A stretch of 64,000 nt of DNA, taken from contig QVOM02000029.1 in the NCBI GenBank assembly GCA_003586115.2, positions 28,614,225-28,678,224 of the forward strand, written 5' to 3'. Below the pieces are notes generated by a model. It had not been told where the DNA came from and did not search any database. It saw only the letters and a program-made list of their open reading frames with translations. This document shows positions 35,984 through 47,385 of this stretch, one piece after another. The stretch's first letter is position 1, and every line of letters begins with the position of its first letter. The translations under genes and the position numbers were made by a program. The stretch comes from Salvator merianae. Its lineage: Eukaryota; Chordata; Lepidosauria; Squamata; Teiidae.

Positions 35984-36458
35984 GCCGGGACTGGAAGGCG
36001 GCAAGCAACGACGGTGCTTTTCTCAGGCCAGGGGACGGCGGGAACAAAACCTCAGCCTATGAAGAAGACTCTGCGGGCCGCCAAGTCGGGAAGAAAAAGA
36101 CCATCGCTCGCTTCCCTCAGTTAGCGCGCTGTGGTGGGCCGGCCGAGCTGAACTCTCAAGGCAGGGAGTCTCCGCCCCTCTCGAAGCACGAGCACAAAAC
36201 GCGCCCCCACTCCTCCCGAGGAAAACTTGGGCAAAAGTTTTGAGATAGGCTCCGCCCCCGAGGCCTCCTTCGCGTTTAAAGGGGACGTGAGGAGACGGAA
36301 AAGAAGCGCGGGCAAGCGGAGACTTCCTCGAGTGGCTGGGACTGGCAGCCCCCTGGAGTGGAGACAGGCGGCAGCGAGATAGAAAGTGTAGGTATGCCAT
36401 TGTACATCGGAGGAGCAGAAGAATACGCTTCGTGCTCGGGGCGCGTATGGACGAGAGA

Positions 36459-36515
36459 GCGCACGCGCGCGCTCTGTCTGTAGTGTGACTGACTATATTT
36501 ACGCGCGCGCGCACA
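36459..36515. repeat. Two alternating (CG)n tracts upstream of OXR1
   Basis: GCGCACGCGCGCGC at 36459-36472 and ACGCGCGCGCGCACA at 36501-36515 lie 28 bases apart at the upstream edge of the CpG island. Such purine-pyrimidine alternation favours Z-DNA. Confidence 0.9.
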
Positions 36516-36526
36516 TTTTAATCGAG

Positions 36527-36693
36527 CTCCAGTCCACTTTCAGAGTGACAGAACACGTCAGCAAAGTGTCAAGCTGTTTTCTTTCAGAAAATCTAGCTTT
36601 GGGTTAGATAAAATGGAAAGAAAATGATTAGTCACTTTGCTGATGTGTTTTGTTACTCTGACAGTGGATGAAAACTTCGGTGTGAACGCAGCC
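36527..36693. mobile_element. Hairpin MITE beside the OXR1 promoter
   Basis: The arms CCAGTCCACTTTCAGAGTGA to GTCAGCAAAGTG (36529-36568) and GTCACTTTGCTGATGTG to GGTGTGAACGCAGCC (36631-36693) pair as a long inverted repeat. A second copy with better outer ends lies at 56367-56584. The left outer end of this copy is replaced by the (CG)n tract. Confidence 0.8.
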
Positions 36694-37360
36694 ATAGTGC
36701 ATTAGTGCGCGTGTGAAGGGGGGGGGAAGGAAGAATGTGTTTTATCTTGGCTATATTTATATATATGGAGAGGGTATATACTTATAAATACGGTGTGTAT
36801 GTTTGTGTGGGACAGACAGCTAGCTAGCACGTTTGTTCCTCCCATACCTGTATAGGTGTGAAGGAGTGATTTAGAATACTTTTGAGGGGGTGGAGAAAAC
36901 GAGAGAAAATGAGGAAGGAATGTGTTTGTAAGCTATAGTTTGTAATCTCATCTTTATAAACTAAGGGTGTATGCATACAGTATATTGAGAAGTCTGTGTG
37001 AATATGTTTCTATAGAGGCTATGTAATCTTATTAATATGTGTATAGAGTATTACTTATAGCATGTATGGAGTGTAGTTTAATATGTCGGTTTGGCCTATA
37101 CAGCTACATGAACATCTCTCTGCAATATTGAAAATTGTGATCTATTGCTACATGTATGATATTTGTGCCATTTATGGTAGTGGCCTCTCTCTCTCTCTCT
37201 CTCCTTTTGGTTTTCACCAATTTCTCATGCCTTTTTAATTAAAATAAATATGTACCTACTTGCTTTATATTGTCATTATGTTTTGTAATATATTTATACT
37301 GCTACACTAGATCTGTACAAACATTTTTCTCATGTGGAAGCCATTCAGTTTTTATTTCTA
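36694..37360. other. Low-complexity TG/AT-rich stretch without gene
   Basis: It contains a G9 run (36719-36727), many TGTATA-type words and a (CT)n microsatellite at 37184-37203. I see no exon. Confidence 0.6.
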
Positions 37361-37699
37361 AGAAAGATCCTACAAGTTACTTGGTCCGTACCCAATGCTG
37401 CACTCCAGAGTGAAGTCAGAATGCTACTGGCTTCTGGCTAAAACTTTTCTATCACCAGGACTAGCTTCATTGGCTTTAATTGAAAATTATGATTCAAATT
37501 GGAAATCCTCACTTAAATAAAAGTTCCATCATTATGGCTTCTTGCAAGAAAGTCTTCTGATGCTAGGGTATGAGAAGGCACTATTGACAGAAAATGATGC
37601 ATATTAGACATGGAAGCTCAAATGAACAACCCCTTAATTTCCAACAGCCTCCTACTTAATAGTTCTCATCTTGCATACCAACCTGCTAGATATTTAAAA

Positions 37700-38120
37700 C
37701 AAATCACCATCTCCAAATTCAACCCGATTTGACACCTTATTGTCAGTGATCTTGAAGGGAAATACAATAAAACCCTTTACAACAAAAGACTCTGCCCTTG
37801 TGAAGCAGGAGCTGTAGAAACAATTAATGTCCTACTGTACTGCCTCTTCTATATAGATGCCCAGTTGCAACTTGTAATTCTGCTGCTAGCACAGCATCAG
37901 GATTGTTCTGATTCCATTAATCTACAATATTTGCTCTTTATCAAAATTTGGTAGCAAAAATTTGATAAACCATGCCCAGGATGTGACAAAACTTATCTTT
38001 TGGTTAATGCAGTTAAAATTTATATTTCCTTCTGTCAATTAATGCATTTTATACTTTTGCACATTGCTTTTATGCTGTTTTTATTTGGTCAGTGACAGTA
38101 AATAAACTAATCAATCAATA
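37700..38120 (+). mobile_element. Non-LTR retrotransposon 3' fragment, clade uncertain
   Basis: One frame reads RLCPCEAGAVETINVLLYCL and then FYIDAQLQL, which matches a common squamate LINE motif (C-x-C-G-x-x-x-x-E-T-x-E-H-V-L-L-Y-C-x-x-F) near the end of ORF2. The downstream cattgcttttatgctg and aataaactaatcaatc resemble its 3' end. Confidence 0.55.
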
Positions 38121-38654
38121 TTGCTATATTATTCATGGTCAACTAAGGGTACAGTTCTAAAGTGGCAGCCATTTACCAAAGGTAACACAGGCAGATATAA
38201 ATTTTTATTATAACTGTTCTCAGGGATGTTGCATTAGGCTCTCACCAGAAAATGAAAAAGAATTTCCTTAAAATATTTTTGTTCTCTCCTCTTTTAGTAT
38301 AAAACAAATCACAAAAGAAAAAAAGAATCCTTTGTTAACAGAGAAGAAACAACACGATCTGCCATCATGTTGTAAAACAGTTTAGGATGTAACATTTCCA
38401 CACAAGAACAGGTTAACACTGTCTTTGCGCAGTGCTCACCCAATATTCAGTGGTATATAGCAGCATTCTATTCCCCCCCCCCACAAAAACCAATTCCTGT
38501 GTAGTAAATACTTATCTCTGTGAGATGGGGCAGGAACAAATGACTAAAAAATTGTCCAAAATCTTCTGAGTTTTTTGCTTGAAATGGCCATTTTTTTCAT
38601 GTACCCTTTTGGAGTCTGCCCCATTCCACTGAAAATCAGTGGTTTTGAGTTGTT

Positions 38655-38905
38655 TTTAATAGATATATTTCTCCTTTGCTTTTTAATTTATTGTTTGTTA
38701 ATAATTGTGGCAATAAAAATAACAGTAAGAATCTTCTGCTTTGAGTACATTTTTCTTTTTTTCCAATGAGTTCAGGGCAACATATACCATGGTCCTCTTT
38801 TCCATTTTATCCTCACTGCAGACCTGAAGAGCAGAAACCAGTCAAAGGATACCCACTGAGTTTTCATGGCTGAACAGGGATTCAAAACCATGGGCACACA
38901 CTAAA
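38655..38905 (-). repeat. LINE 3' UTR remnant
   Basis: GGCTGAACAGGGATTCAAAA, preceded by AATGAGTTCAGGGCAACATA, are the usual words of an L2-type 3' UTR on the minus strand. Confidence 0.5.
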
Positions 38906-38914
38906 AAAAAATGG

Positions 38915-39215
38915 CTCAAAAGCAGTTTAGAGGTGATAGCATCCACATAATGCTTTCTTGTTGTTGGGTACCACTTTGCTGTGGCTGATTCCAGGTTGAC
39001 TGCATGGGCACTACAATGCAGTTTTCTTGGCAGAGACACAGAAATGGGTTGCCATTGCCTACTTCCAGAGAAAGACTGGGGATCGAACAGGCAATCCTCT
39101 GCTTTCCAGGCTGCTTATAGTACCAGTGAGTTAGAGTCTCTCACATGCTCTTTTGGCCTTTAAGGTGGATTAGAGGTGGGATGGGAACACTAGCATCTGT
39201 ATGCTACCATCTGAA
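38915..39215. mobile_element. MITE of the GCACTTTAGAGATGG family, split by a SINE
   Basis: The left part (about 38915-38952, AGCAGTTTAGAGGTGATAGC) and right part (about 39150-39215, TAAGGTGGATTAGAGGTGGG) match the element at 32790-32975 in opposite orientation. The sequence between them is a tRNA-derived SINE. Confidence 0.55.
38955..39140 (-). mobile_element. Sauria-like tRNA-derived SINE
   Basis: On the minus strand the head reads TAACTCACTGGTACTATAAG (A box region) and then TTGCCTGTTCGATCCCC (B box). This is followed by AGTAGGCAATGGCAACCCAT and tctctgccaagaaaactgcattgtagtgcc, the BovB-related 3' region of squamate SINEs. The flanking cacataatgctttctt and cacatgctctt may be an imperfect target duplication. 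Confidence 0.78.
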
Positions 39216-39543
39216 AGTTGTTTTTCAGCTCCTTTTTTTGAAGACGTGCAGCTGCAACCTTAATTTCTCCCCTCCCCTCTAGCTATAACACTATACTATC
39301 TTATGCCCCACTATACAAACTTAACTCACTCTGTGAACACAGCTTGTAGAGCTATAATCCTTATACAGGTTTTCCATTGCTTATGCTGCCATTGAAATCA
39401 CAAAACTGTGCTTTTTTTAGTGAAATACCAGTAAAAATGTATACATTTCTAATAAATGCATTCTTTTATAATAGTTGCTTATGTCTCAAGAGATTGCTTT
39501 ACCTCTGTTTATGTAGGGCTTTACATGAAAGTACATATGCTTA

Positions 39544-40170
39544 TTTATAAATGTAAGAACATAAGAGGACCCTTGCTGCGGCCCATCTAGTTCAGCACCC
39601 TCTTTCACACAGTGGTCCACCAATTGCTTCTGGGCATTCTCAAGCAGAATAAAAAGGCAAAACCTTCACTTTCTCTTGACTCCCCTGCAAATGGGTTTTA
39701 CAGGCATTCTGCCTGTCTTTCCAACCTGGAGGCAGTACCTAGGCATCCATTCTAGTAGCCATTGATACACCTGACCTCCATGAATCTGTCTAATCTGTTC
39801 TTAAAGCTGTCCAGGCTGATTGCTGTCACCACCTCTTCCAGTAATAAATTCCATAGACCGATGACCCTCTGGGTGAAAAAATACTTTTCCTTGTCAGACC
39901 TAACTCTCCTACCCATCAACTTCAGAGAGTGCCCCCTGGTCCTAGTGTTGTGTGATACAGAAAAGAACTTTGCTCTATCCACCTTATCCATACCATGCAT
40001 GATTTTATATACTTCAATCAGGCCTCCTTGTAAACACTGTTTTTCAAGGCTGAAGAGGCCAAGACGTTGCAGCTTGATTTGTAAGGAAGGTGTTCCAGCC
40101 CCTTGATCATTCTGGTTACCCTTTTCTGCACCTTCTCTAGTTCCACAATATCATTTCTATGCATTTGCAT
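39544..40170 (-). mobile_element. CR1-type LINE 3' end
   Basis: The frame at 40000-39752 reads MHGMDKVDRAKFFSVSHNTR, LKLMGRRVRSDKEKYFFTQR and VIGLWNLLLEEVVTA, then DSFKNRLDRFME. This is the ORF2 C-terminus. The 3' UTR ends in TTCTTATGTTCTTA at 39553-39566. It is the same family as the copy at 28853 and retains the SVSHNTRTRGH block that copy lost. Confidence 0.9.
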
Positions 40171-40419
40171 GAACACAGTCTATAACTGAAATGTGTACAG
40201 TACTTACAGGTGTTTTTCTAATAATGTGTCCACATAGTATATCTTACACAAATCTAAGTAAAATTAGTCCCATCATATACAGAAAAAATGGCAAATCTGT
40301 GGCACTCCAGATGATGTGCTATACTTCTCTCAAATCATCCTAGTTGGGATTGATGTGAGCTGGAACCTAATATCATCTGAAAATCCACATCTGGAAAGAC
40401 CTGTTTCCAGCTGTTTGGA

Positions 40420-40735
40420 GACTACATTCTGTGTTTTGTGCCTCATGTGCAATCTCTTACATACACTTAAAGGGCTAGGCATCTGTGAAAGGGCCTTCTT
40501 AGCAATAGCCCCTAGATTATAGAATAGCCCTCCCTCTGGGGTACATCAGGCATCGTTACTGTGTACATTCAGAAGATTAGAGAAGGCATACCTTTTTACC
40601 CTGACTTTTAGTTAATGGAACAGTTTTCCCTCCTCTTTCCTTAGCAGTTTCTTTTTAACTTGTTTTTGTTGTTTTTACTGTAACCCTGAGACCTTCCGAT
40701 AGAAAGCAGGATATAAATAAATAAATTTATTATGA
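40420..40735 (+). mobile_element. L2-like LINE 3' end
   Basis: The frame reads ERAFLAIAPRL and, after a stop, NSPPSGVHQA and RRLEKAYLF, the ORF2 C-terminus (S-x-x-A-P-R-L-W-N-S-L-P). The tail CCTGAGACCTTCCGATAGAA with gcaggatataaataaataaa follows. Confidence 0.8.
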
Positions 40736-40739
40736 TTTC

Positions 40740-42055
40740 TTTGCACATTTTACTATAATAAAAATACGCTTTTCTCTGAGCTACAGACAAAGCAAGACAG
40801 TTTCTAAATCATGGAGCGTGGTGAAGTTTGGATGACTGTTTTTCAAGACTACAACATGTCAAGATTGTTTCATTAAAAGGGCGAAAGCATGTGAATGCTT
40901 CAAGGAAACACTGTATGGCTATGTATGTTTGCTTGGGAGTAAGTTGTATCAAGCTCATTGTAACATATTTTTAAGTAATGCTGCATCCTCGCTGGGCTAG
41001 AGATGTGCTCATTGAGGGCCCAAGGGGTGCAATGTCTTAATGCTGACAGTGTGCCTGTACATGCAGCACACCTCCAAGGACAAGCAAGTGCCCTCTGAGG
41101 CAGTCCTCCACATCAAGTGGGAAGAATGGCTCCAATGGCACTGGCCACCATCAGTTGCTTGGACCGTCACTGTGCCACATACCTGCCCTGCCTTCTGCAT
41201 GCTGATGCTTTTTAATGTGCCAGAAATGACTGACTTCCAGGGCCATTTCTGGTGCATCCGTTTGAAACTGGGGAATTTTTGTTCCCAAGCTTTTATGTTA
41301 ACAAGAGAGCAAGGGACACTGTGTCATACCATACACCTATCTCTGGAATGAGTGCAGCACCTCCTGGGCCAGGCATCTCCCATTGTAGGAATACACCCCA
41401 AGTTTGCATTGAATTTGGCTTGGAAAGTACCAAAGTTAAAGCTTGTCTCTCCTCCTCCTGGTGAATTTGTCTCTCCTTCCACCAGCTGTGCATTATGTCT
41501 TTTAGTTTATAAGGTTGCTGGCTGAATTTTGATTGGTCAAAAAATCTCTTTTGTTTGGTCCCTAGGTTTTCAGGTGCTTTACTAATAAATAGTTTAATAT
41601 ATTTTTATTATACTTTGGTTTGAGTGGGTGAGTGAATCCTGACTCAGATTAGTTAGTAATTTTGGCATGTGTGTCCTATTTCAGTATACAGGAACTTGGC
41701 TTCTCATTCACTGTACTGAGCAGCTAAAAACAGCATGGCACCTACTTAGTCAAAGCTTAAGTGTTGAGAAACTCAGACTTCGTATAGGAAAAGTAGCATG
41801 TCTTGGAATGCAGGAATCATAGACACTTCCTTCATTGAACCTCTATGAAAAACATACGATGGATTGTGAGGACTATACCTGAAGTTCTTGAATATGGCTG
41901 ACATTTCTGACTCTGATTTATTTTTATTTAGTTAGTTAGTTAGTTGTATCTCTAACCAGCTTTCCACCTAAAGGTTTCTACCTACCTACCTACCTACCTA
42001 GCTTCTCCTCCTTCTTGGTCTCAATCTATAGGCAAGATATTATCTGAGCTGACTT
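40740..42055. other. Unassigned stretch with two short tandem repeats
   Basis: (TTAG)n lies at about 41936-41946 and (CCTA)n at 41978-42000. The segment 40990-41500 is GC-richer and has overlapping open frames on both strands but no recognisable protein. It may be another dispersed element. Confidence 0.45.
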
Positions 42056-42059
42056 GTAG

Positions 42060-43860
42060 AGCCATTGTCTTTTATTATTTTATTTTTATTACATTTTTAT
42101 CCCACCCTTTATTCAACAGTCCCAGACTGAGTCACAGCCTACAATAACAATGCAGAGCACTAAAATTTACTTCAAATATCACCCCCTCCCAAACATCCTG
42201 GCAAAATTACTTTCAGAGAAAACTGTGCATCGTAGGCCTGGGTAAAGAGATCTGTTTGAATCAGATTCGGGAAACCATATAAAGTTTGCACCTGACATAC
42301 CTCCACTGGGAGGCCATTCCAAAGCTGGGCGCCATCACAGAAAAATCCCTCTCGTGTGCCACAACCCCTGAGGAACTTCTAAGGGTAGTGGCACTACAAG
42401 AAGGCCCTCACTCTGTGATGTTAAGACACGTGCAGGTCTGTATGGGAGAAGGCAGTCCTTCATATATTCAGAGCACAAGCCATTTAGGGCTTTATATGTC
42501 AATATCAACACCTTGAATTGGGCTTGGTAGCTAATTGGTAACCAGTGCAGTTCTTTCAAGACTAGTGTGATGTGCATCCAGCCAGAAACTCCTATCGGCA
42601 ATCATGCTGCTACATTCTGTATTAGTTCCTGCTCCCAGAACCATCTTCAAGGGTAGACCCATGTAATGCACATTACAGTAGTCTACTCTGGAAGTTACCA
42701 GAGTGTGGATCACTGAGGCCAAGTTGACCCTATCCATGACAGGCTAAAACTGGCAAGCCAGTTGGAGATGGAAGTAAACACTCCTGGCTACTGCTGTCAC
42801 CCAGGCCTCAAGTGACAACAATGAATCCAGAAACACTCCCAAATCATACACCCTTCTGGGGCAGAACCCCCCCCCCCCCAATTGAGAATTAGATACTGTA
42901 ACTTCCTGGACATGAGACCTTGTGACACACAGTACCTCTGTCTTGTCTAGATTCAACTTAATGTCTTGGTCAGCATCCAGCCCATTGCTGCCTCCAGGCA
43001 GTGCTTAAACACCTCCACTGCCTCCCCTGAGTCAGAAAGAACAGAAGAATAGAATTGGGTGCTATCAGCATACTGATGGTACCTTACTCCAATTCTAATG
43101 ACCTGTCCCAGCAGCTTTATATAAGTGTTAAACATCATAGGGGATAAAAAAGATCCCTGAGGAACTCCATATGAGAGCTCCAAAGAGACTGAACAAAAGG
43201 TTTCCATAACTGCTTTTTGGAGCCTATCTCAGAGATAGGAAGAGAACAGCTATGGAACAGCACCTCCAATTTCCACTCCCCAAAGTTGCTCCAACAAAAA
43301 AAACAGTTGATGGTATCAAAAGCCACTCAGAGATCAAGACAAATCAACAAGATCACGTTGTCCCTCTCTCTTTCCTGATATGTCATCCATCAGGGCTACC
43401 AAGGTAATCTCAGTACTACACCTCCACCTGCAGCCAGACTGAAATGTGTCAAGATAATTCATTTTCTCCAAGCATGCCTGCAACTGGGTAGCCACCACAC
43501 TCTCCAACACTTTGCCCCCAAAGGGGATATTAGCAACTGAGTGTTAGTTGTTTAACACTTCAGGATCTAGGGAAGGTCATACCACAGCTTCCTTAAGCGT
43601 CCCTGGTACCTCCCTTTCTCACAATGAGGTATTTATCACTTTGTGGATTCACCCAGCCATACTCACTTGACTAATTTTAATCAGCCACAGTGAACAAGGA
43701 TCAAGGAAACAAGTGGCTGGCCAAAACCCTGCAAGCAACTTGCCCACTTCCTCAGACTGTGGTAATTGAAATTGATTCAAGATAATAGTACAAGATGGTT
43801 CCCTAGATACCTCCATCAAACCACTTTTAGCTGTGGAGTCCAATTCCATGTGAATCCAAT
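42060..43860 (-). mobile_element. L2-like LINE, large 3' part
   Basis: Reading right to left on the minus strand: STAKSGLMEVSREPSCTIIL (about 43830), VAFDTIN-like (43320), YGVPQGSFLSPMMFNTYIKL (43160), GVRYHQYADSTQFYS (43080; YADD changed to YADS), LNLDKTEVLCV (42950), RVDYCNVHYMGLPLK (42690) and LKELHWLPISYQAQFKVLIL (42550). The tail is TTTTTATCCCACCCTTTATT at 42096-42115. The order is complete for the palm-to-C-terminus part of an L2-type ORF2, with stops and frameshifts. The C12-like run at about 42870 is inside it. Confidence 0.9.
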
Positions 43861-43864
43861 TCCA

Positions 43865-45210
43865 TGCAAATTCTGCATCGATGGCAAAACATCTACAATA
43901 ACTAAATCCAGTCTGGAGATCTTCTACAATGGAATAATCTAAGCAATGTGATAAAGGATTGCAAGCATCTTCTCTCTGTCAGGCTCTTGTGCCTTCAACA
44001 GTTAGATCCCTTACCCCTCCCCTTAATCTCCACTGCTGACTTTATGTTCTTTTCCTAGAGGTTTCTCACACAAGACCAATGTATTTGAAAACAAGCTTGA
44101 CACTCATGTTGCACTTATCATAGGTTTGCTTCATCCAGATGTGCACTTTTCTAATAGTAGCTAACTTCGTGGATCATAATAAATGTTCAAAGTATATCTC
44201 GATGGTTGAGTTTTATGTGAATATCACAATACTGCTCTTTATATACTTTTATAATGAACCAGATGTATTTTTACTGGTATAGTTTATTAAGTTACTTTGA
44301 TTTCCAGAGTTAATTCCTACTAGATAACAACATTGGGTTTTATCTCAGCAAATACCTCACTACAATCCTGAATTTGCTGAGATTATAAGAAAGTAGGTAT
44401 TTGCAGAGGAGAAATAATGTGACAAAAGGACACCCAATTATCCCATACCTACTAGCTTTTACCCACCAGTGCTGATTTGGACTAATTTCAGAATGTACAC
44501 TGAAGAAGTGTGGGAGATTGAAGCTGGCATTTGCAAATAGCAGTGCATCTTGGGGTAAGCATCAAACATGTCAGAATCTTCTTTCCACCTTCTGATTCTT
44601 TCCTGTAACCTCCCTAGCCCTGAATCAGCAGGAAAAATTAATCAATAAATAACAGGTTAGGTTTGCAAAGTCTAATTATGAACTTTGATCAAATCTAATT
44701 AATACAAGTAACTTATGACTTTTTCTTTCTTTCTGCCGTTGGACTGGGATGGCATACCATTCACTGACAGATAAAATGACTAAGGGGAAGATGACAAAAT
44801 GAGCAAAAAAAGAAGGAAAAAAAGGCTTGTTTCTAAAATGAAGGGGATTAAAGGTAGTAAAAGGTAAAAACTATAGAACAGCATATGGTAGTGACCTGTA
44901 ATTACTTTGGGGACAAATGTAGTGCCAATAAAAATAAGGGCTAATTGCATCAGCAAGTGCTAGGCAAAATGCCAGTAGAAGCTGTGCAAGCTTTTTGAGA
45001 GCTCTGCTTGCACACATGGCTGCTGAATAAATCGTGAGCTTCTTTGGAGGCATGCTTGCCAATTTTCTGTACTCTTAAGCTCAAGGCAAGCATGTGCCAA
45101 GCCAAAAAAAGGATCTCATTTCTCTTGTGATTAAATCTAAATTAGATATTAAATGTGAAGAATCTACATTGCTTTATTTGCATTCAAAGAAGGGATGACT
45201 GAAGGAATAA
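43865..45210. other. AT-rich stretch without recognised feature
   Basis: No protein, repeat family or RNA is recognised. Open frames are short and lack any known motif. Confidence 0.5.
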
Positions 45211-45217
45211 AGTTGAA

Positions 45218-45290
45218 CAAGTGTCTGGAAAGCAGAAGGTGACAGGTTCAAATCCCTGGCACCCCTGGGAGGTAGAGGATACAATCAGGG
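45218..45290 (+). mobile_element. SINE head fragment
   Basis: AAAGCAGAAGGTGACAGGTT followed by CAAATCCCTGGCACCCC matches the tRNA-derived SINE head around the B box (GGTTCAAATCC). The A-box part and the tail are not clear. Confidence 0.5.
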
Positions 45291-45934
45291 AAGGGGGGAT
45301 TTTGAACTAATGAACCATTAGTCAAATCCCCCCCATATGTGTTCATCTCAAGGGACTGAATCTGAAAACCACGTTTGTGAACTCCCTCAAGCTGTATATA
45401 AACACAATTCATACTGAACCAGTAAAGTAAATAGTATTGGAATTTAGCCATTGTTGACAATGTATGACTGATCGAATGCTTTCATAGTGATAACCAACAG
45501 GCTCTATTCTCTTGGCCTTACGCCAGCTACAAATCCATCTTAAAAATTGTTTCCTCTTTTCATTTAAGACACAGATGAAGAATTCAGAAGAATATTGTTG
45601 CTTCTCTTCTGCTTGCAGGCTGTTTATAACCATTGTAAAAATGGACTGTTGTACCAATCTAGTGCATTTCTCATGCTATGTTTTTGCCAAGTACCGAATT
45701 GTAACAACAGAGATTTTCTCATAGAAATCAAATTATATTTGGTGGGATATTTAATGATCATTTAAAAAAGACAAACTTCCAATTATCACTAATTTTTGGG
45801 GGAAATTACATTTTGAAATAGGAAAGATACTAAAAGAAAAAAATATTTTCACCCCAGTGCTTTGCCTACTCGGATTATTTGAAAAACACAATGAAGATCT
45901 GTCTTCTTAAATACTATTAATTTTTTTGTTGGTA

Positions 45935-46330
45935 GCAGTCAGAGAAAACAATTGCTTACTCTTGGAAAAATAAAGGCTTGTTAATTCTCACAGTTTGGTA
46001 TAATAAAGTCTGGAATCTCCCTGTCATGGAACTTATAACCCACCAGCTCAAAGTACTGCAAGGTCAAAACCCTAAACAAACCTATTTAGATATTTGGCAA
46101 TCTCTTGTGCATCACAGTATATTAGTCAATTTACCTTTTGGACTGCCACAACCAGTCCAAATAGCCTCACTTAAATACAATCTAGCATTAACAAAAGTTA
46201 TCTATCTGTGAATATACATGTCAGCAAGTTTTGTCTGTTTGTTATTATTGTTTGTTAAAAATGAATATCATAATGCTATATAGTTAAACATTTTGTTCAA
46301 AGAAAAATTGAATAAAAAATGAAAAACCTT
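45935..46330 (+). mobile_element. L1-type LINE 3' fragment
   Basis: The frame reads TVWYNKVWNLPVMELITHQL and then LKVLQGQNPKQTYLDIWQSL, the L1 ORF2 C-terminal pattern (W-x-x-x-V-W-x-x-x-x-x-x-x-I-T and x-x-x-I-W-x-P-L). An A-rich end (GAATAAAAAATGAAAAACC) closes it at about 46312-46330. Confidence 0.65.
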
Positions 46331-46334
46331 TAGG

Positions 46335-47385
46335 CATGAAGAACAGATAACAGCTTTGATAACTCCAGCCTTACTCACTTCTTAACTATCTCTTTTTACT
46401 AATAAACTTCTCTTTTTTATGAACCAAACCCAGTACTTCAACGCAATTCATGTAAAGTGCATACCACACTTCAAAGTGCTAAAATCAATGTTTAGGAAAA
46501 TTAGGTAGTCTTCAAGAACACATTTGATGATTTAAAACCATATAATATTTATCCATTTTTAACACATTGCTTATTTCTGAACTGTCAACAGTAAAGTTCC
46601 ACCAGCCATGAATATTAAGTAGATCAGTTGTTTTCCGAGGTCTTATTTCCATGGCTGTTACAACTGTGCTGCAGACACAGCGTGTCTGTGAGTCAGACAG
46701 GGGCTATATTATTAGTATAAACTTAAAATAGCATAAAGAAGCATACAGAACTAGACTGACTGAGACACAGGCAAATACAAGGTGAATAATGCCACCACAG
46801 GGCAACTTAAAAAGCTACTTACAAACTACTAAAAAGTTCCTTTCTTCTGATTTCATGTCATCTGCATGGGATGATTAACTGCTATCCTGTAGTTAATTTT
46901 TAGCTGCATTGAGCATCCTAATACACAACTCCTCATTGTACAAAATATCTTTCATAGTCTGAATCTGGCAGTCATTTGGGTAACTCATTTTCAGCCATGT
47001 GATACTCAGTATAACTCAGAGTATATTGTGTAGTATTAGATTTGTTCTCACTTGCACATAAAATCTCATTACAGGTATTCCGCATACCCTTGCACCTTTC
47101 ACTGCTGACAGAGATGGCACTATAATAGTATTGCCAAGTGTTATACCCCTCAAAGATAAGTTTCACCTGCATCAAACAGGCATAATCCTAGAATCGTCTC
47201 ACAAAGAATTATTTTTCTAGTGTCGCCATCACACTAAAATTTGAAAATAAATGTGCACTCATGAAATATTCATCCCAATTGCTTATATTTATTTCTGGCA
47301 AAACATGATCAACAGCATTGTAGCAGTTACTTTAAAGATCCTTTTCCCTTTCCCTTGACCATTAAGAGCATTCCTTGCTTCATAC
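46335..47385. other. AT-rich stretch without recognised feature
   Basis: No repeat or exon is recognised. The open frame at 47175-46972 has no known motif. Confidence 0.5.

Larger units (their letters stand above)
1..36400 (-). other. OXR1: OXR1 gene, 5' part (MEYL-type isoform), truncated at left window edge
   Basis: Gene-level entry. Eight coding exons (35983-35827, 28144-28062, 18759-18652, 15566-15453, 14193-14041, 8751-8567, 3308-2602, 685-520) join in one frame to 557 codons plus 2 nt, and every intron is GT-AG. Introns are about 7.7, 9.3, 3.1, 1.3, 5.3, 5.3 and 1.9 kb. The encoded order (LysM, GRAM-like region, acidic linker, pre-TLDc block) is that of OXR1 and its paralogue NCOA7. 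The wording of the conserved blocks matches vertebrate OXR1 as I remember it, not NCOA7. OXR1 proteins protect against oxidative damage. The TLDc domain that carries much of this activity, and binds V-ATPase in related proteins, is encoded off the left edge. The 5' UTR limit near 36.2-36.4 kb is inferred from the CpG island. Confidence 0.93.
35390..36520 (-). promoter_or_regulatory. OXR1: CpG island promoter of the OXR1 MEYL-type isoform
   Basis: This is the only strongly GC- and CpG-rich stretch longer than 1 kb in an AT-rich window, and it surrounds the first coding exon. GC boxes are visible near 36172-36180 and 36250-36258 (GGGCGGAG on the gene strand). Alternating CG runs lie at 36459-36472 and 36500-36515, the first resembling an NRF1-type GCGCACGCGC site. 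I see no convincing TATA box, so a dispersed CpG-type start is expected. Long open frames on both strands here come from the lack of AT-rich stop codons and are not genes. The exact start site cannot be read from the sequence. Confidence 0.8.

Noticed and set aside
36002..36004. TTG as an upstream start giving seven extra residues before MEYL
   Set aside because: Not an ATG, and an in-frame TGA lies just upstream. The ATG at 35983 has a good context and matches the mammalian start.
35420..36514. Long open frames on both strands in the CpG island (up to 194 codons)
   Set aside because: They arise because GC-rich DNA has few stop codons. Only the 35983-35827 exon matches a known protein, and the 194-codon frame simply reads from that exon into intron 1.
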